In this document: piece after piece, positions 1 to 4,873 of the stretch
Numbering within the stretch: the stretch's first letter is position 1
How the letters are laid out: every line of letters begins with the position of its first letter
NCBI GenBank assembly: GCA_028277325.1
Contig: JANQGL010000145.1
Location: 1-5,628, forward strand
Length of the DNA stretch: 5,628 nucleotides
Direction: 5' to 3'
Source: Magnetospira sp.
GTDB taxonomy: Bacteria; Pseudomonadota; Alphaproteobacteria; Rhodospirillales; Magnetospiraceae
Notes under the pieces: generated by a model
Databases searched by the model: none
Told to the model about the DNA's origin: nothing
What the model saw: the letters and a program-made list of their open reading frames with translations, nothing else
Translations under genes and position numbers: made by a program

Positions 1-81
1 CCGCAACCCCGGATCGAGTCGCGGCACGGACGGCTGGTCGAGGGATGGGACAAGGAACTCGACCTGATGGGGATGGCCTGA
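1..81 (+). CDS. C-terminal end of an unidentified plus-strand protein (5' part outside window)
   Basis: Frame 1 is open from the window edge to a TGA at 79-81 and gives 26 residues ending in WDKELDLMGMA. Most codons end in G or C, as expected for a real gene in this GC-rich DNA, and the other plus frames lack that bias. The tail is too short to identify a family, and no motif is visible. The gene converges on the oxidoreductase at 167-1087, with an 85-base gap filled almost entirely by a long hairpin. A reading frame on the minus strand is also open here but has no visible start or stop, so the plus-strand call is preferred but not certain. Confidence 0.45.
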   Translation, partial: PQPRIESRHGRLVEGWDKELDLMGMA

Positions 82-90
82 TCCGATCTA

Positions 91-152
91 GTGCAGCGAT
101 CCAAACGAAAGATTCGGGCGAAGGTCGACATTCGTTTGGTGAATCGCTGCAC
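91..152. repeat. Imperfect palindrome (hairpin) in the convergent gap
   Basis: The left arm is GTGCAGCGAT (91-100) plus CCAAACGAA (101-109). The right arm is TTCGTTTGG (131-139), then an unpaired TGA (140-142), then ATCGCTGCAC (143-152). All 19 pairs are perfect apart from the 3-base bulge, and the loop is 21 bases. It is preceded by CTA (88-90). It fills the gap between two converging genes, so transcripts from either side would carry a strong stem. There is no T-tract on either side, so it is not a textbook intrinsic terminator. The architecture matches the three palindromes at 1092-1346, although the arm sequence differs. Confidence 0.85.
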
Positions 153-166
153 AAACAAATGCTTGA

Positions 167-1087
167 CTAGGGCTTGGCCAGCCGGGCGTCGCAGGCGGCG
201 AGCACCCGGACCACGCGGTCGCCCAGCGCCAGGTCGGCGACGTCCGGCGCGCCGGTCGCGAGCGCGTCGGCGAACCGGCGCAGACAGCGGCTCAGCGGCC
301 GCTCGCTCGACACCGGGATCGGCGTTGCCGGTCCGCCGTCGGGCCGCCAGACCAGCTTGTCCTCGGCCAGGTCGTCGAACCGCAGACTCCCGCCCGTCTG
401 CAGGACGTCGAGCCACCGCGCCTTCCCGGGCAAGAGGTTGCCGACCACGATCTCGGCCCGGCGGCGGCCGGAAAAGGAGAGGACGATCTCGAACACCCCC
501 GATCCCGGGGCCCCGGGCCGCGGGCCGTCGAGCCGTCGGCAGGCGATTCCGGACGGCGTCGCGTCCATCAGGTCGATGGCCAGCGCCACGTCGTGGGCGC
601 CGTAATCCCACAGCGCCGGCGTGTCGTCGCGGAATGGCCCCTGGTTGCCGCCGTAGGACCGGATCAGTCGCGCCCCTCCGGCCGTCCGGACGCGCGCCTT
701 GAGGGCGGCATAGGCGGGCTGGAACAGGTGGATGTGATCGACCTGCGCGATGCCGGCCCGGGCGTGGGCGCGGCGCAGCAGGGACCCGGACTCCGTCGGA
801 TCGAGGGTGAGCGGCTTTTCGATCAGCACTCCCAGGCCGGCGTCGAGCGCCGCGCCGGCGATCCCGGCGTGGCTGGCCGGCGGCGTCGCCACGATGACGC
901 CGTCCAGGTCGCCGGCCGCCATCAGGTCGCGCCAGTCGCGCGACACCGTGCACTCGGCGGCGACCAGGGAGGCGGCGTCGGCGGCGCGGCTGGCCAGGCG
1001 GGTCAGGCGGACCCCGTCGAGGGCGTTCAGGGTGGCGATGATGCGCCGGCCCCAGGAACCGGTCCCGACCTGGCCCAGCCGGACCAT
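167..1087 (-). CDS. Gfo/Idh/MocA-family NAD(P)-dependent oxidoreductase
   Basis: The gene encodes a 306-residue cytoplasmic protein that probably oxidises or reduces a sugar or sugar nucleotide with NAD(P). The N-terminal Rossmann fold carries the dinucleotide motif GQVGTGSWGRR (residues 5-15). ATPPASH (67-73) and the family hallmark EKPL (90-93) follow; Lys91 is the conserved active-site lysine. DYGAHD (161-166) provides the usual catalytic histidine (His165) in the C-terminal alpha/beta domain. The length is at the short end for the family but complete. The ATG was chosen because the Rossmann motif begins only a few residues later. No clear Shine-Dalgarno lies upstream: repeat sequence (CACTAGG) directly precedes the ATG. 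It is the last minus-strand gene before a convergent neighbour and is separated by 258 bases of repeats from the sugar-biosynthesis block, whose pathway it may share. It may reduce a keto-sugar intermediate; the substrate is unknown. Confidence 0.9.
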   Translation of the reverse strand: MVRLGQVGTGSWGRRIIATLNALDGVRLTRLASRAADAASLVAAECTVSRDWRDLMAAGDLDGVIVATPPASHAGIAGAALDAGLGVLIEKPLTLDPTESGSLLRRAHARAGIAQVDHIHLFQPAYAALKARVRTAGGARLIRSYGGNQGPFRDDTPALWDYGAHDVALAIDLMDATPSGIACRRLDGPRPGAPGSGVFEIVLSFSGRRRAEIVVGNLLPGKARWLDVLQTGGSLRFDDLAEDKLVWRPDGGPATPIPVSSERPLSRCLRRFADALATGAPDVADLALGDRVVRVLAACDARLAKP

Positions 1088-1091
1088 CCTA

Positions 1092-1160
1092 GTGTCCCGA
1101 ATCCGAAGCTCGTATCATTATATGGCAGGCGCTTTCGAACTTCGGATTCGATAAGGACAC
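1092..1160. repeat. Palindromic repeat unit 1 (GTGTCC...GGACAC)
   Basis: The left arm is GTGTCC (1092-1097) followed by 15 bases (1098-1112). The right arm is 1136-1150 plus GGACAC (1155-1160). The arms pair with one mismatch (C1109/A1139) and a 4-base bulge, ATAA (1151-1154). The 23-base loop (1113-1135) contains an AT-rich stretch. The left end is preceded by CCTA (1088-1091), and the unit stops 4 bases from the oxidoreductase start codon. The left arm is repeated in direct orientation at 1282-1302 with 20 of 21 bases identical. Confidence 0.88.
1117..1122 (-). promoter_or_regulatory. Perfect TATAAT box within a repeat loop, facing the oxidoreductase
   Basis: On the minus strand the loop of the palindrome at 1092-1160 reads CCATATAATGATA and includes a perfect -10 hexamer. 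A start about 7 bases downstream would give a leader of roughly 23 bases before the ATG at 1087. No convincing -35 hexamer is present at 16-18 bases (CCGAAG at 17), and there is no extended -10 TG. This is a possible weak promoter, supplied by the repeat. Confidence 0.3.
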
Positions 1161-1196
1161 GTAACCGGAGCAAAAGACCAAGGACACTAGGTAACC
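1155..1196. repeat. Direct duplication of GGACAC(TAG)GTAACC, 27 bases apart
   Basis: GGACACGTAACC (1155-1166) and GGACACTAGGTAACC (1182-1196) are the same sequence except for three extra bases, TAG, in the second copy. The second copy contains the right-hand TA flank of the candidate element; the first lacks it. This points to a local duplication followed by insertion or loss of the TAG triplet at the repeat edge. Confidence 0.7.
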
Positions 1197-1207
1197 TCTT
1201 GAGTCTA

Positions 1208-1279
1208 GTGTGGTTTCGGAGTCGAAGTTCGCCATGGACTCGGCCCCGAATAATATCGCGAACTTCGACTCCACCACAC
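1208..1279. repeat. Palindromic repeat unit 2 (GTGTGG...CCACAC)
   Basis: GTGTGGT (1208-1214) pairs with ACCACAC (1273-1279), and GGAGTCGAAGTTCG (1218-1231) pairs perfectly with CGAACTTCGACTCC (1259-1272). An unpaired TTC (1215-1217) forms a bulge on the left arm. C1232/G1258 adds one more pair, leaving a 25-base loop that includes CCGAATAATATC. The left end is preceded by CTA (1205-1207). The right end is followed by only two bases (GA) before unit 3. With 22 pairs, it is the longest perfect stem in the window. Confidence 0.88.
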
Positions 1280-1281
1280 GA

Positions 1282-1346
1282 GTGTCCCGAATCCGAAGTT
1301 CGTTGCGTTCTGGGGCGGGCTCCTTCGCGCTTCGAAACCACCACAC
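1282..1346. repeat. Hybrid repeat unit 3 (GTGTCC left end, CCACAC right end)
   Basis: The left end (1282-1302) is a near-exact direct copy of the left arm of unit 1. The right end, read on the minus strand from 1346, is GTGTGGTGGTTTCGAAG, which matches the terminal sequence of unit 2. The two ends pair only over the inner CGAAGTTCG (1294-1302) against CGCGCTTCG (1326-1334), 7 of 9 positions. It therefore looks like a chimera of the two unit types. The right end is followed by TA (1347-1348), which is also part of the epimerase stop codon. Confidence 0.75.
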
Positions 1347-2410
1347 TAAGTTTCGCCGGTGTAGACCCCGTCGGCCCAGGTCAGGAATCGCCGCAGTCCC
1401 TCGTCGAGGTCGACCTCGGGCGCGTAGCCGAGCTGCAGCCGGGCCTTGCGGATGTCGGGGCAGCGGCGGTTGGGCTCGTCGGCCGGGTAGGAGTCCGGAT
1501 ACTCGATCACGTGGTGGGGCACCTGGCGGCCGAGCACCGTCTCGATCCGTTTCACCAGGTCGAGCATGGAGATTTCCGGCTTCGGGTTGCCGATGTTGTA
1601 GGCCTCGCCGGGGACGCCCTTGAGCAGCACCAGAAGGAAGCCGACCACGGCGTCGGTGATGTAGCAGAAGGTACGGGTCTGGTTGCCGGTGCCGTAGATG
1701 TTCAGGAGCTCGCCGGCCTTGATGCGGCTCGCGAAGTTGGGCAGCACCCGGTAGTCGGTTTCCTGCATGCCCGGACCGAACACGTTGAACGGGCGGATCG
1801 TGTTGGTGTGGGTGCCGAACTTGGTGTGGTAGATGTAGCACAGGGTCTCGCCGACCCGCTTCGACTCGTCGTAGCAGGCCCGCGGACCCATGCAGGAGAC
1901 GTGGCCGCGATAGGCTTCCTGGGTCGGCACGTGGTCCCGGTCCGGGTCTCCGTAGATCTCGGAGGAGCTGAAGAACACCATCCGGGCCCGCTGGGCGCGC
2001 GCGATCTTGAGCATGTTGCGGGTGCCGCGGGTGGCCACGTCCAGGGTCTCCAGCGGATAGGCCCGGTAGTAGAACGGACTGGCGATGCCGGCCATGTGGA
2101 GGATGAAGTCCACCGGCTCCTCCAGGTCGTAGGGCTGGATCACGTCGTGGTTGACGAACTGGCCGTGCGGGATGTCGATCGGCTCCGAGCCCTCGCGGCC
2201 GGCCGTGATCAGGTTGTCGAGCACCAGCTGCCGGCAGGGTTCGTCCAGCACGTGTGCGTTCAGCCAGTCGAACACGGCGACGAAATAGCGGCCGAGGAAC
2301 CCGCGGCCGCCGGTCATCAGGACGGTCCTGCCGGAGAACTCCCGGGCGTGCGGCGCCAGCCGGGTGCCGATTTCCTCGATGTCGGAGGCGAGAAGGAACG
2401 GCGACGACAT
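1346..2410 (-). CDS. NAD-dependent sugar epimerase/dehydratase, UDP-glucuronate decarboxylase-like (extended SDR)
   Basis: This is a 354-residue, full-length extended short-chain dehydrogenase acting on a nucleotide sugar in the cytoplasm. The NAD-binding motif is GGRGFLG (residues 34-40). The active-site stretch SSSEIYG (148-154) supplies the Ser/Glu pair, and MGPRACYDESK (174-184) holds the Tyr180-x3-Lys184 catalytic pair. The GPRxCYDExKR context and SSSEIYG, rather than the DEVYG of RmlB, point to the UDP-glucuronate decarboxylase/4-ketopentose branch. RPFNVFGPGM (206-215) and TRTFCYITD (245-253) are substrate-side motifs of the family. About 25 residues precede the Rossmann fold, a short extension. 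The ATG at 2410 lies 4 bases after the methyltransferase stop and has a very strong ribosome-binding site. The TAG stop (1346-1348) overlaps the edge of repeat unit 3. It probably makes the 4-keto sugar for the neighbouring C-methyltransferase; a 4-epimerase or 4,6-dehydratase role cannot be excluded. Confidence 0.88.
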   Translation of the reverse strand: MSSPFLLASDIEEIGTRLAPHAREFSGRTVLMTGGRGFLGRYFVAVFDWLNAHVLDEPCRQLVLDNLITAGREGSEPIDIPHGQFVNHDVIQPYDLEEPVDFILHMAGIASPFYYRAYPLETLDVATRGTRNMLKIARAQRARMVFFSSSEIYGDPDRDHVPTQEAYRGHVSCMGPRACYDESKRVGETLCYIYHTKFGTHTNTIRPFNVFGPGMQETDYRVLPNFASRIKAGELLNIYGTGNQTRTFCYITDAVVGFLLVLLKGVPGEAYNIGNPKPEISMLDLVKRIETVLGRQVPHHVIEYPDSYPADEPNRRCPDIRKARLQLGYAPEVDLDEGLRRFLTWADGVYTGET

Positions 2411-2414
2411 GGGA

Positions 2415-3665
2415 CTAGATCACCTCCAGCTCGGGCAGCGGGACGACGAACCGCCCGCCATGGTCCAGGAAGGCCCGATGCTTGTCGATGATCGCCGGGG
2501 CGAAGTTCCACGCCAGGATCACCACCACGTCGGGCCGGGTCTCGTAAAGGGTGCCGCTCGGCACCACCGGAATATGCTTGCCGGGGGTCAGCAGCCCCTG
2601 CTTGAGGGGGCTGTCGTCGACCACGAAGTCGATCGTTTCGGGTCCGAGGTCGAAATGATACAGCAGGGTGGTCGCCTTGGCCGGGGCGCCGAACGCCGCG
2701 ACGCGCTTGCCCTCGGCCTTGAAATCGGCGAGCAGCCGCGTCAGGTCCCGTTTCAGGCCGTCGATCCGGCGGCTGAACGCGCGGAACGTCGCCGCGTCGT
2801 GCAGGCCGGCCGCCGCCTCCGCCGCCTCCAGGTCGCCGACCGCGGACCGGATGGCCTGCGGGCCGTCGGCGTGGCGAACGAAACCGCGGATCGAGCCGCC
2901 GTGGCTGTCGACCCGCTGCACGTCGAACAGCGTCATCTCCCGCTCGGCGAAGAAGCGGCGCAGCGGTTTCACCGAATGGTAGGCCAGGTGCTCGTGGTAG
3001 ATGGTATCGAACAGCGTCTTCTGGACCACGTCGAGCAGGTAGGAGACCTCGAACACGAACACCCCGTCCGGCGCCAGCGCGGCGCGGAGTCCGTCGACGA
3101 TCCCCGCCAGGTCGTCGGCATGGGCGAAAATGTTGTTGGCGGTGACGAGGTTTTGCGGACCGTGCAGGTCGCGCACCCGGCGCCCGGTCTCCGGGGTGAA
3201 GAACTCCGGCCAGGTCTCCAGCCCGTCGGCGGCGGCGCGGCGGGCGATGTCGCGCGCCGGGTCGACCCCGAGCACCTCCAGCCCCCGGGTCCTGAAGCAC
3301 TTGAGGAGGGTCCCGTCGTTGGACCCGATATCCAGCACCCGGGCCCCGGCGCGCAGGCCGAAGCGCGCGACCATGTCCGCCGCGTAGGTGTCGAAATGCT
3401 TCACGAAGACCGGCGACGTCCCGGAGACATAGACATAGTCGCGGAACAGCTCCTCCGGATCGACCACGTCGAGCAGTTGCAGGTGGGCGCAGGTTTCGCA
3501 GAAATGCGCGTTCAGGGGATAACAGGGCTGCGCCTCGTCGCGCCGCGCCGGGGCGACGAAGGCGTTGGCGGGCGGCGTCGGCGTCAGGGTCAGGACCTCG
3601 ACCAGGTCCCGCCCGCCGCACAGGCGGCAGGTCTCGCGACGCCGGTGCCGGCCCGTCCCGGTCAC
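2415..3665 (-). CDS. Zinc-binding SAM-dependent sugar C-methyltransferase (NovU/EvaC/TylCIII type)
   Basis: This 416-residue protein has the full three-domain layout of NDP-keto-sugar C-methyltransferases, which put a methyl branch on the carbon next to a keto group. The N-terminal zinc domain has two Cys pairs: CRLC (Cys13, Cys16) and CETC (Cys56, Cys59). The SAM-binding Rossmann domain contains VLDIGSNDG (110-118). IYHEH (222-226) is the conserved Tyr/His active-site stretch of this family. The C-terminal domain has FGAPAKATTLL (325-335), typical of the Methyltransf_14 fold. The length matches the usual 405-420. The GTG start (3663-3665) was chosen because it overlaps the cupin stop as GTGA, is preceded by GAGG (3673-3676) at 7 bases, and places CRLC near the N-terminus as in relatives. 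In-frame sequence further upstream overlaps the cupin and is not family-like. The methyl position and sugar are not determined. Confidence 0.92.
   Translation of the reverse strand: MTGTGRHRRRETCRLCGGRDLVEVLTLTPTPPANAFVAPARRDEAQPCYPLNAHFCETCAHLQLLDVVDPEELFRDYVYVSGTSPVFVKHFDTYAADMVARFGLRAGARVLDIGSNDGTLLKCFRTRGLEVLGVDPARDIARRAAADGLETWPEFFTPETGRRVRDLHGPQNLVTANNIFAHADDLAGIVDGLRAALAPDGVFVFEVSYLLDVVQKTLFDTIYHEHLAYHSVKPLRRFFAEREMTLFDVQRVDSHGGSIRGFVRHADGPQAIRSAVGDLEAAEAAAGLHDAATFRAFSRRIDGLKRDLTRLLADFKAEGKRVAAFGAPAKATTLLYHFDLGPETIDFVVDDSPLKQGLLTPGKHIPVVPSGTLYETRPDVVVILAWNFAPAIIDKHRAFLDHGGRFVVPLPELEVI
2418..2427 (-). promoter_or_regulatory. Very strong Shine-Dalgarno for the epimerase, inside the methyltransferase end
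   Basis: On the minus strand GGAGGTGATC forms an uninterrupted 10-base complement to the common 16S rRNA 3' end (GATCACCTCC). It encodes the last residues of the methyltransferase (LEVI) just before its TAG stop. GGAGG lies 12 bases upstream of the epimerase ATG at 2410, slightly longer than ideal. It supports that start codon and suggests high or reinitiating translation of the epimerase. Confidence 0.7.
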
Positions 3666-4123
3666 GCGTTGTCCTCGGCGAACGCCTTGAGGAGGCTGGC
3701 CACCCGCACCACGTCGGCCTCGTAGCTCGGCCGGTCGCGCGGGTTGCGGCTGAGGGTGACGAACACGGTGTCCTCCAGGAAGTGCATGGCGTGTTCGACC
3801 ATCGGCGGGGTGAACACCATCTGGCCGGCCGTGACGATCACTTCCTCGGGCCGCGCGCCGCTGCCGGCCGGACGGTGGTAGTAGGCCATCGAGCCGCTGT
3901 GCAGATAGCAATAGTGCCAGTCCGTCTTGTGGTAGTGGTCGGCCCGCACCGCCCCGGGCCTGGACGTGATCAGGACGGCGCTTTTCATGTCCAGGTCGAC
4001 CAGCGGCTGGATGGTGCCGCGATCGTCGGTGAACGGTTCGGGCAGCGCGACCACCACCTCGGTCGGCCAGGTCGCCTTTTCCCGTTCGGTGACGGGGGTC
4101 GGCACGGGGTCTTGGTCGGTCAT
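3662..4123 (-). CDS. Cupin-domain protein, probable nucleotide-sugar epimerase/isomerase or binding protein
   Basis: This 153-residue single-domain cupin is small, cytoplasmic and likely metal-binding. Cupin motif 1 is PGAVRADHYHKTDWHY (residues 56-71), with ligand candidates His63, His65 and His70. Motif 2 is GQMVFTPPMVEHAM (100-113), with His111 as the fourth ligand candidate. The segment resembles the cupin half of capsule enzymes of the CapF type and WxcM/FdtA-like sugar isomerases. This suggests action at C3 or C5 of a keto-sugar, but that role is inferred. The ATG (4121-4123) overlaps the glycosyltransferase TGA as ATGA and is preceded by GGAG (4132-4135) at 8 bases, which fixes the start. 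The stop overlaps the C-methyltransferase GTG. A histidine stands where many cupins have the metal-binding glutamate. Confidence 0.82.
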   Translation of the reverse strand: MTDQDPVPTPVTEREKATWPTEVVVALPEPFTDDRGTIQPLVDLDMKSAVLITSRPGAVRADHYHKTDWHYCYLHSGSMAYYHRPAGSGARPEEVIVTAGQMVFTPPMVEHAMHFLEDTVFVTLSRNPRDRPSYEADVVRVASLLKAFAEDNA

Positions 4124-4812
4124 CGGAAACGCTCCGTCAGGATCATGGCGATCACCGCCACCGTATGGATGGGGCGGATCTTCTTGCCTTCGTCGTAGGT
4201 CCGGCCGTGATAGTTGATCGGCGTCTCGTAGAGCACGCGGGCCGCCTTGGTGGCCTTGCAGAGGATCTCCGCGTGCTGCTCCCAGCCGTCCGAGCGCAGG
4301 TGGTCCGGGTCGACCAGGTCCCGGCGGTACAGCAGGTAGCAGCTGTAGATGTCGGTGAAGGTGGTGTTGTACAGAACGTTGAACAGGAAGGTGATGAACC
4401 GGTTGCCCACCTTGTGCCAGAAATAGTGCACGCGGGTGTACTCCGGCGCCACCAGGCGGCTGCCCATGACGATCTCGGCCGCGTGCTCGACCACCGGCCG
4501 GCACAGCCGGTGGTAGTCGCGGGGATCGTATTCGAGGTCGGCGTCCTGAAACAGCACGAACCGGCCCGAGGCCGCCTTCAGGCCGGCCCGCACCGCGGCG
4601 CCCTTGCCGCCGTTTTGCGGCATCCTGACCAGCTTGGCGTACAACTCCGGCCGACCTTCGAGCAGGGCGACCGTGCCGTCGGTCGAGCCGTCGTCGACCA
4701 CCAGCACCTCGAGCGACACGCCCTCCACCTTCTGGGCGGCGATGCGCTCGAGAATGGTAAGGATGGTCCTTTCCTCGTTGTAGGCGGGAACGAGAACGCT
4801 GATCGTGATCAT
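4120..4812 (-). CDS. Family 2 glycosyltransferase (DPM/DPG-synthase-like)
   Basis: The protein has 230 residues with a GT-A fold and transfers a sugar from a nucleotide donor to a lipid carrier or growing glycan at the inner face of the membrane. VPAYNEE (residues 8-14) opens the fold. VVDDGSTDGT (38-47) binds the nucleotide. QDADLEYDP (89-97) contains the metal-binding DxD motif. MGSR (116-119) and the C-terminal RTYDEGKKI (204-212) are typical of polyprenyl-phosphate glycosyltransferase-like members. No membrane hairpin is evident, so it is a compact soluble or peripheral form. The ATG at 4812 gives the standard family N-terminus (ITISVLVPAYNEE). A promoter lies about 26 bases upstream, but no clear Shine-Dalgarno is visible in that short leader. 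It is the first gene of the block and overlaps the cupin by 4 bases. The donor is plausibly the branched sugar made by the downstream genes; the acceptor is unknown. Confidence 0.9.
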   Translation of the reverse strand: MITISVLVPAYNEERTILTILERIAAQKVEGVSLEVLVVDDGSTDGTVALLEGRPELYAKLVRMPQNGGKGAAVRAGLKAASGRFVLFQDADLEYDPRDYHRLCRPVVEHAAEIVMGSRLVAPEYTRVHYFWHKVGNRFITFLFNVLYNTTFTDIYSCYLLYRRDLVDPDHLRSDGWEQHAEILCKATKAARVLYETPINYHGRTYDEGKKIRPIHTVAVIAMILTERFR

Positions 4813-4844
4813 GAAGGCGGGCCGCTGAGCCGGAAGAACGGGCC

Positions 4845-4873
4845 CTTATAAGCACTGGCCGGCGGCTTGTCCA
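4845..4873 (-). promoter_or_regulatory. Sigma70-like promoter for the sugar operon
   Basis: On the minus strand TGGACA (4868-4873) and TATAAG (4845-4850) are separated by exactly 17 bases, and each matches its consensus hexamer at five of six positions. The predicted start near 4838 gives a leader of about 26 bases to the glycosyltransferase ATG at 4812. It lies in the only gap between xthA and the operon. A 6-base stem, GCGGCT/AGCCGC (4862-4878), overlaps the -35 and may be incidental. Confidence 0.55.

Larger units (their letters stand above)
1090..1189. mobile_element. Candidate MITE-like element with GTGTCC/GGACAC ends between TA dinucleotides
   Basis: CCTAGTGTCC (1088-1097) and GGACACTAGG (1182-1191) are perfect 10-base inverted copies. 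If TA (1090-1091 and 1188-1189) is a duplicated target, the element is the 96 bases from 1092 to 1187 inserted into a CTAG-containing site. It encloses palindrome unit 1 and a short unique tail (1161-1181). A TA duplication with CTAG preference is known for IS630/Tc1-mariner relatives. No transposase is encoded here, so this would be a non-autonomous element. The boundaries are inferred from symmetry only. Confidence 0.45.

Noticed and set aside
1092..1302. CRISPR-like direct repeats (1092-1112 and 1282-1302)
   Set aside because: There are only two direct copies, 190 bases apart, and each is part of a palindromic unit. There is no regular spacer structure and there are no cas genes.
1089..1841. 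Minus-strand open frame running from inside the epimerase into the repeats
   Set aside because: It is out of frame with the epimerase, and its tail is translated palindromic repeat. No family features are seen.
593..2491. Long open frame on the plus strand (632 codons)
   Set aside because: It lies antisense to two genes with clear family motifs, its protein is low-complexity Gly/Val/Arg/Asp-rich with no recognisable domain, and it crosses the repeat region. GC-rich DNA commonly gives such mirror frames.
2364..3725. Long open frame on the plus strand opposite the C-methyltransferase
   Set aside because: The minus-strand protein has zinc, SAM and active-site motifs in the right order. The plus frame is a compositional shadow.
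3666..3911. Possible longer N-terminus for the C-methyltransferase
   Set aside because: The upstream extension overlaps the cupin coding region and is not family-like. The GTG at 3665 gives the expected N-terminus and has a ribosome-binding site.
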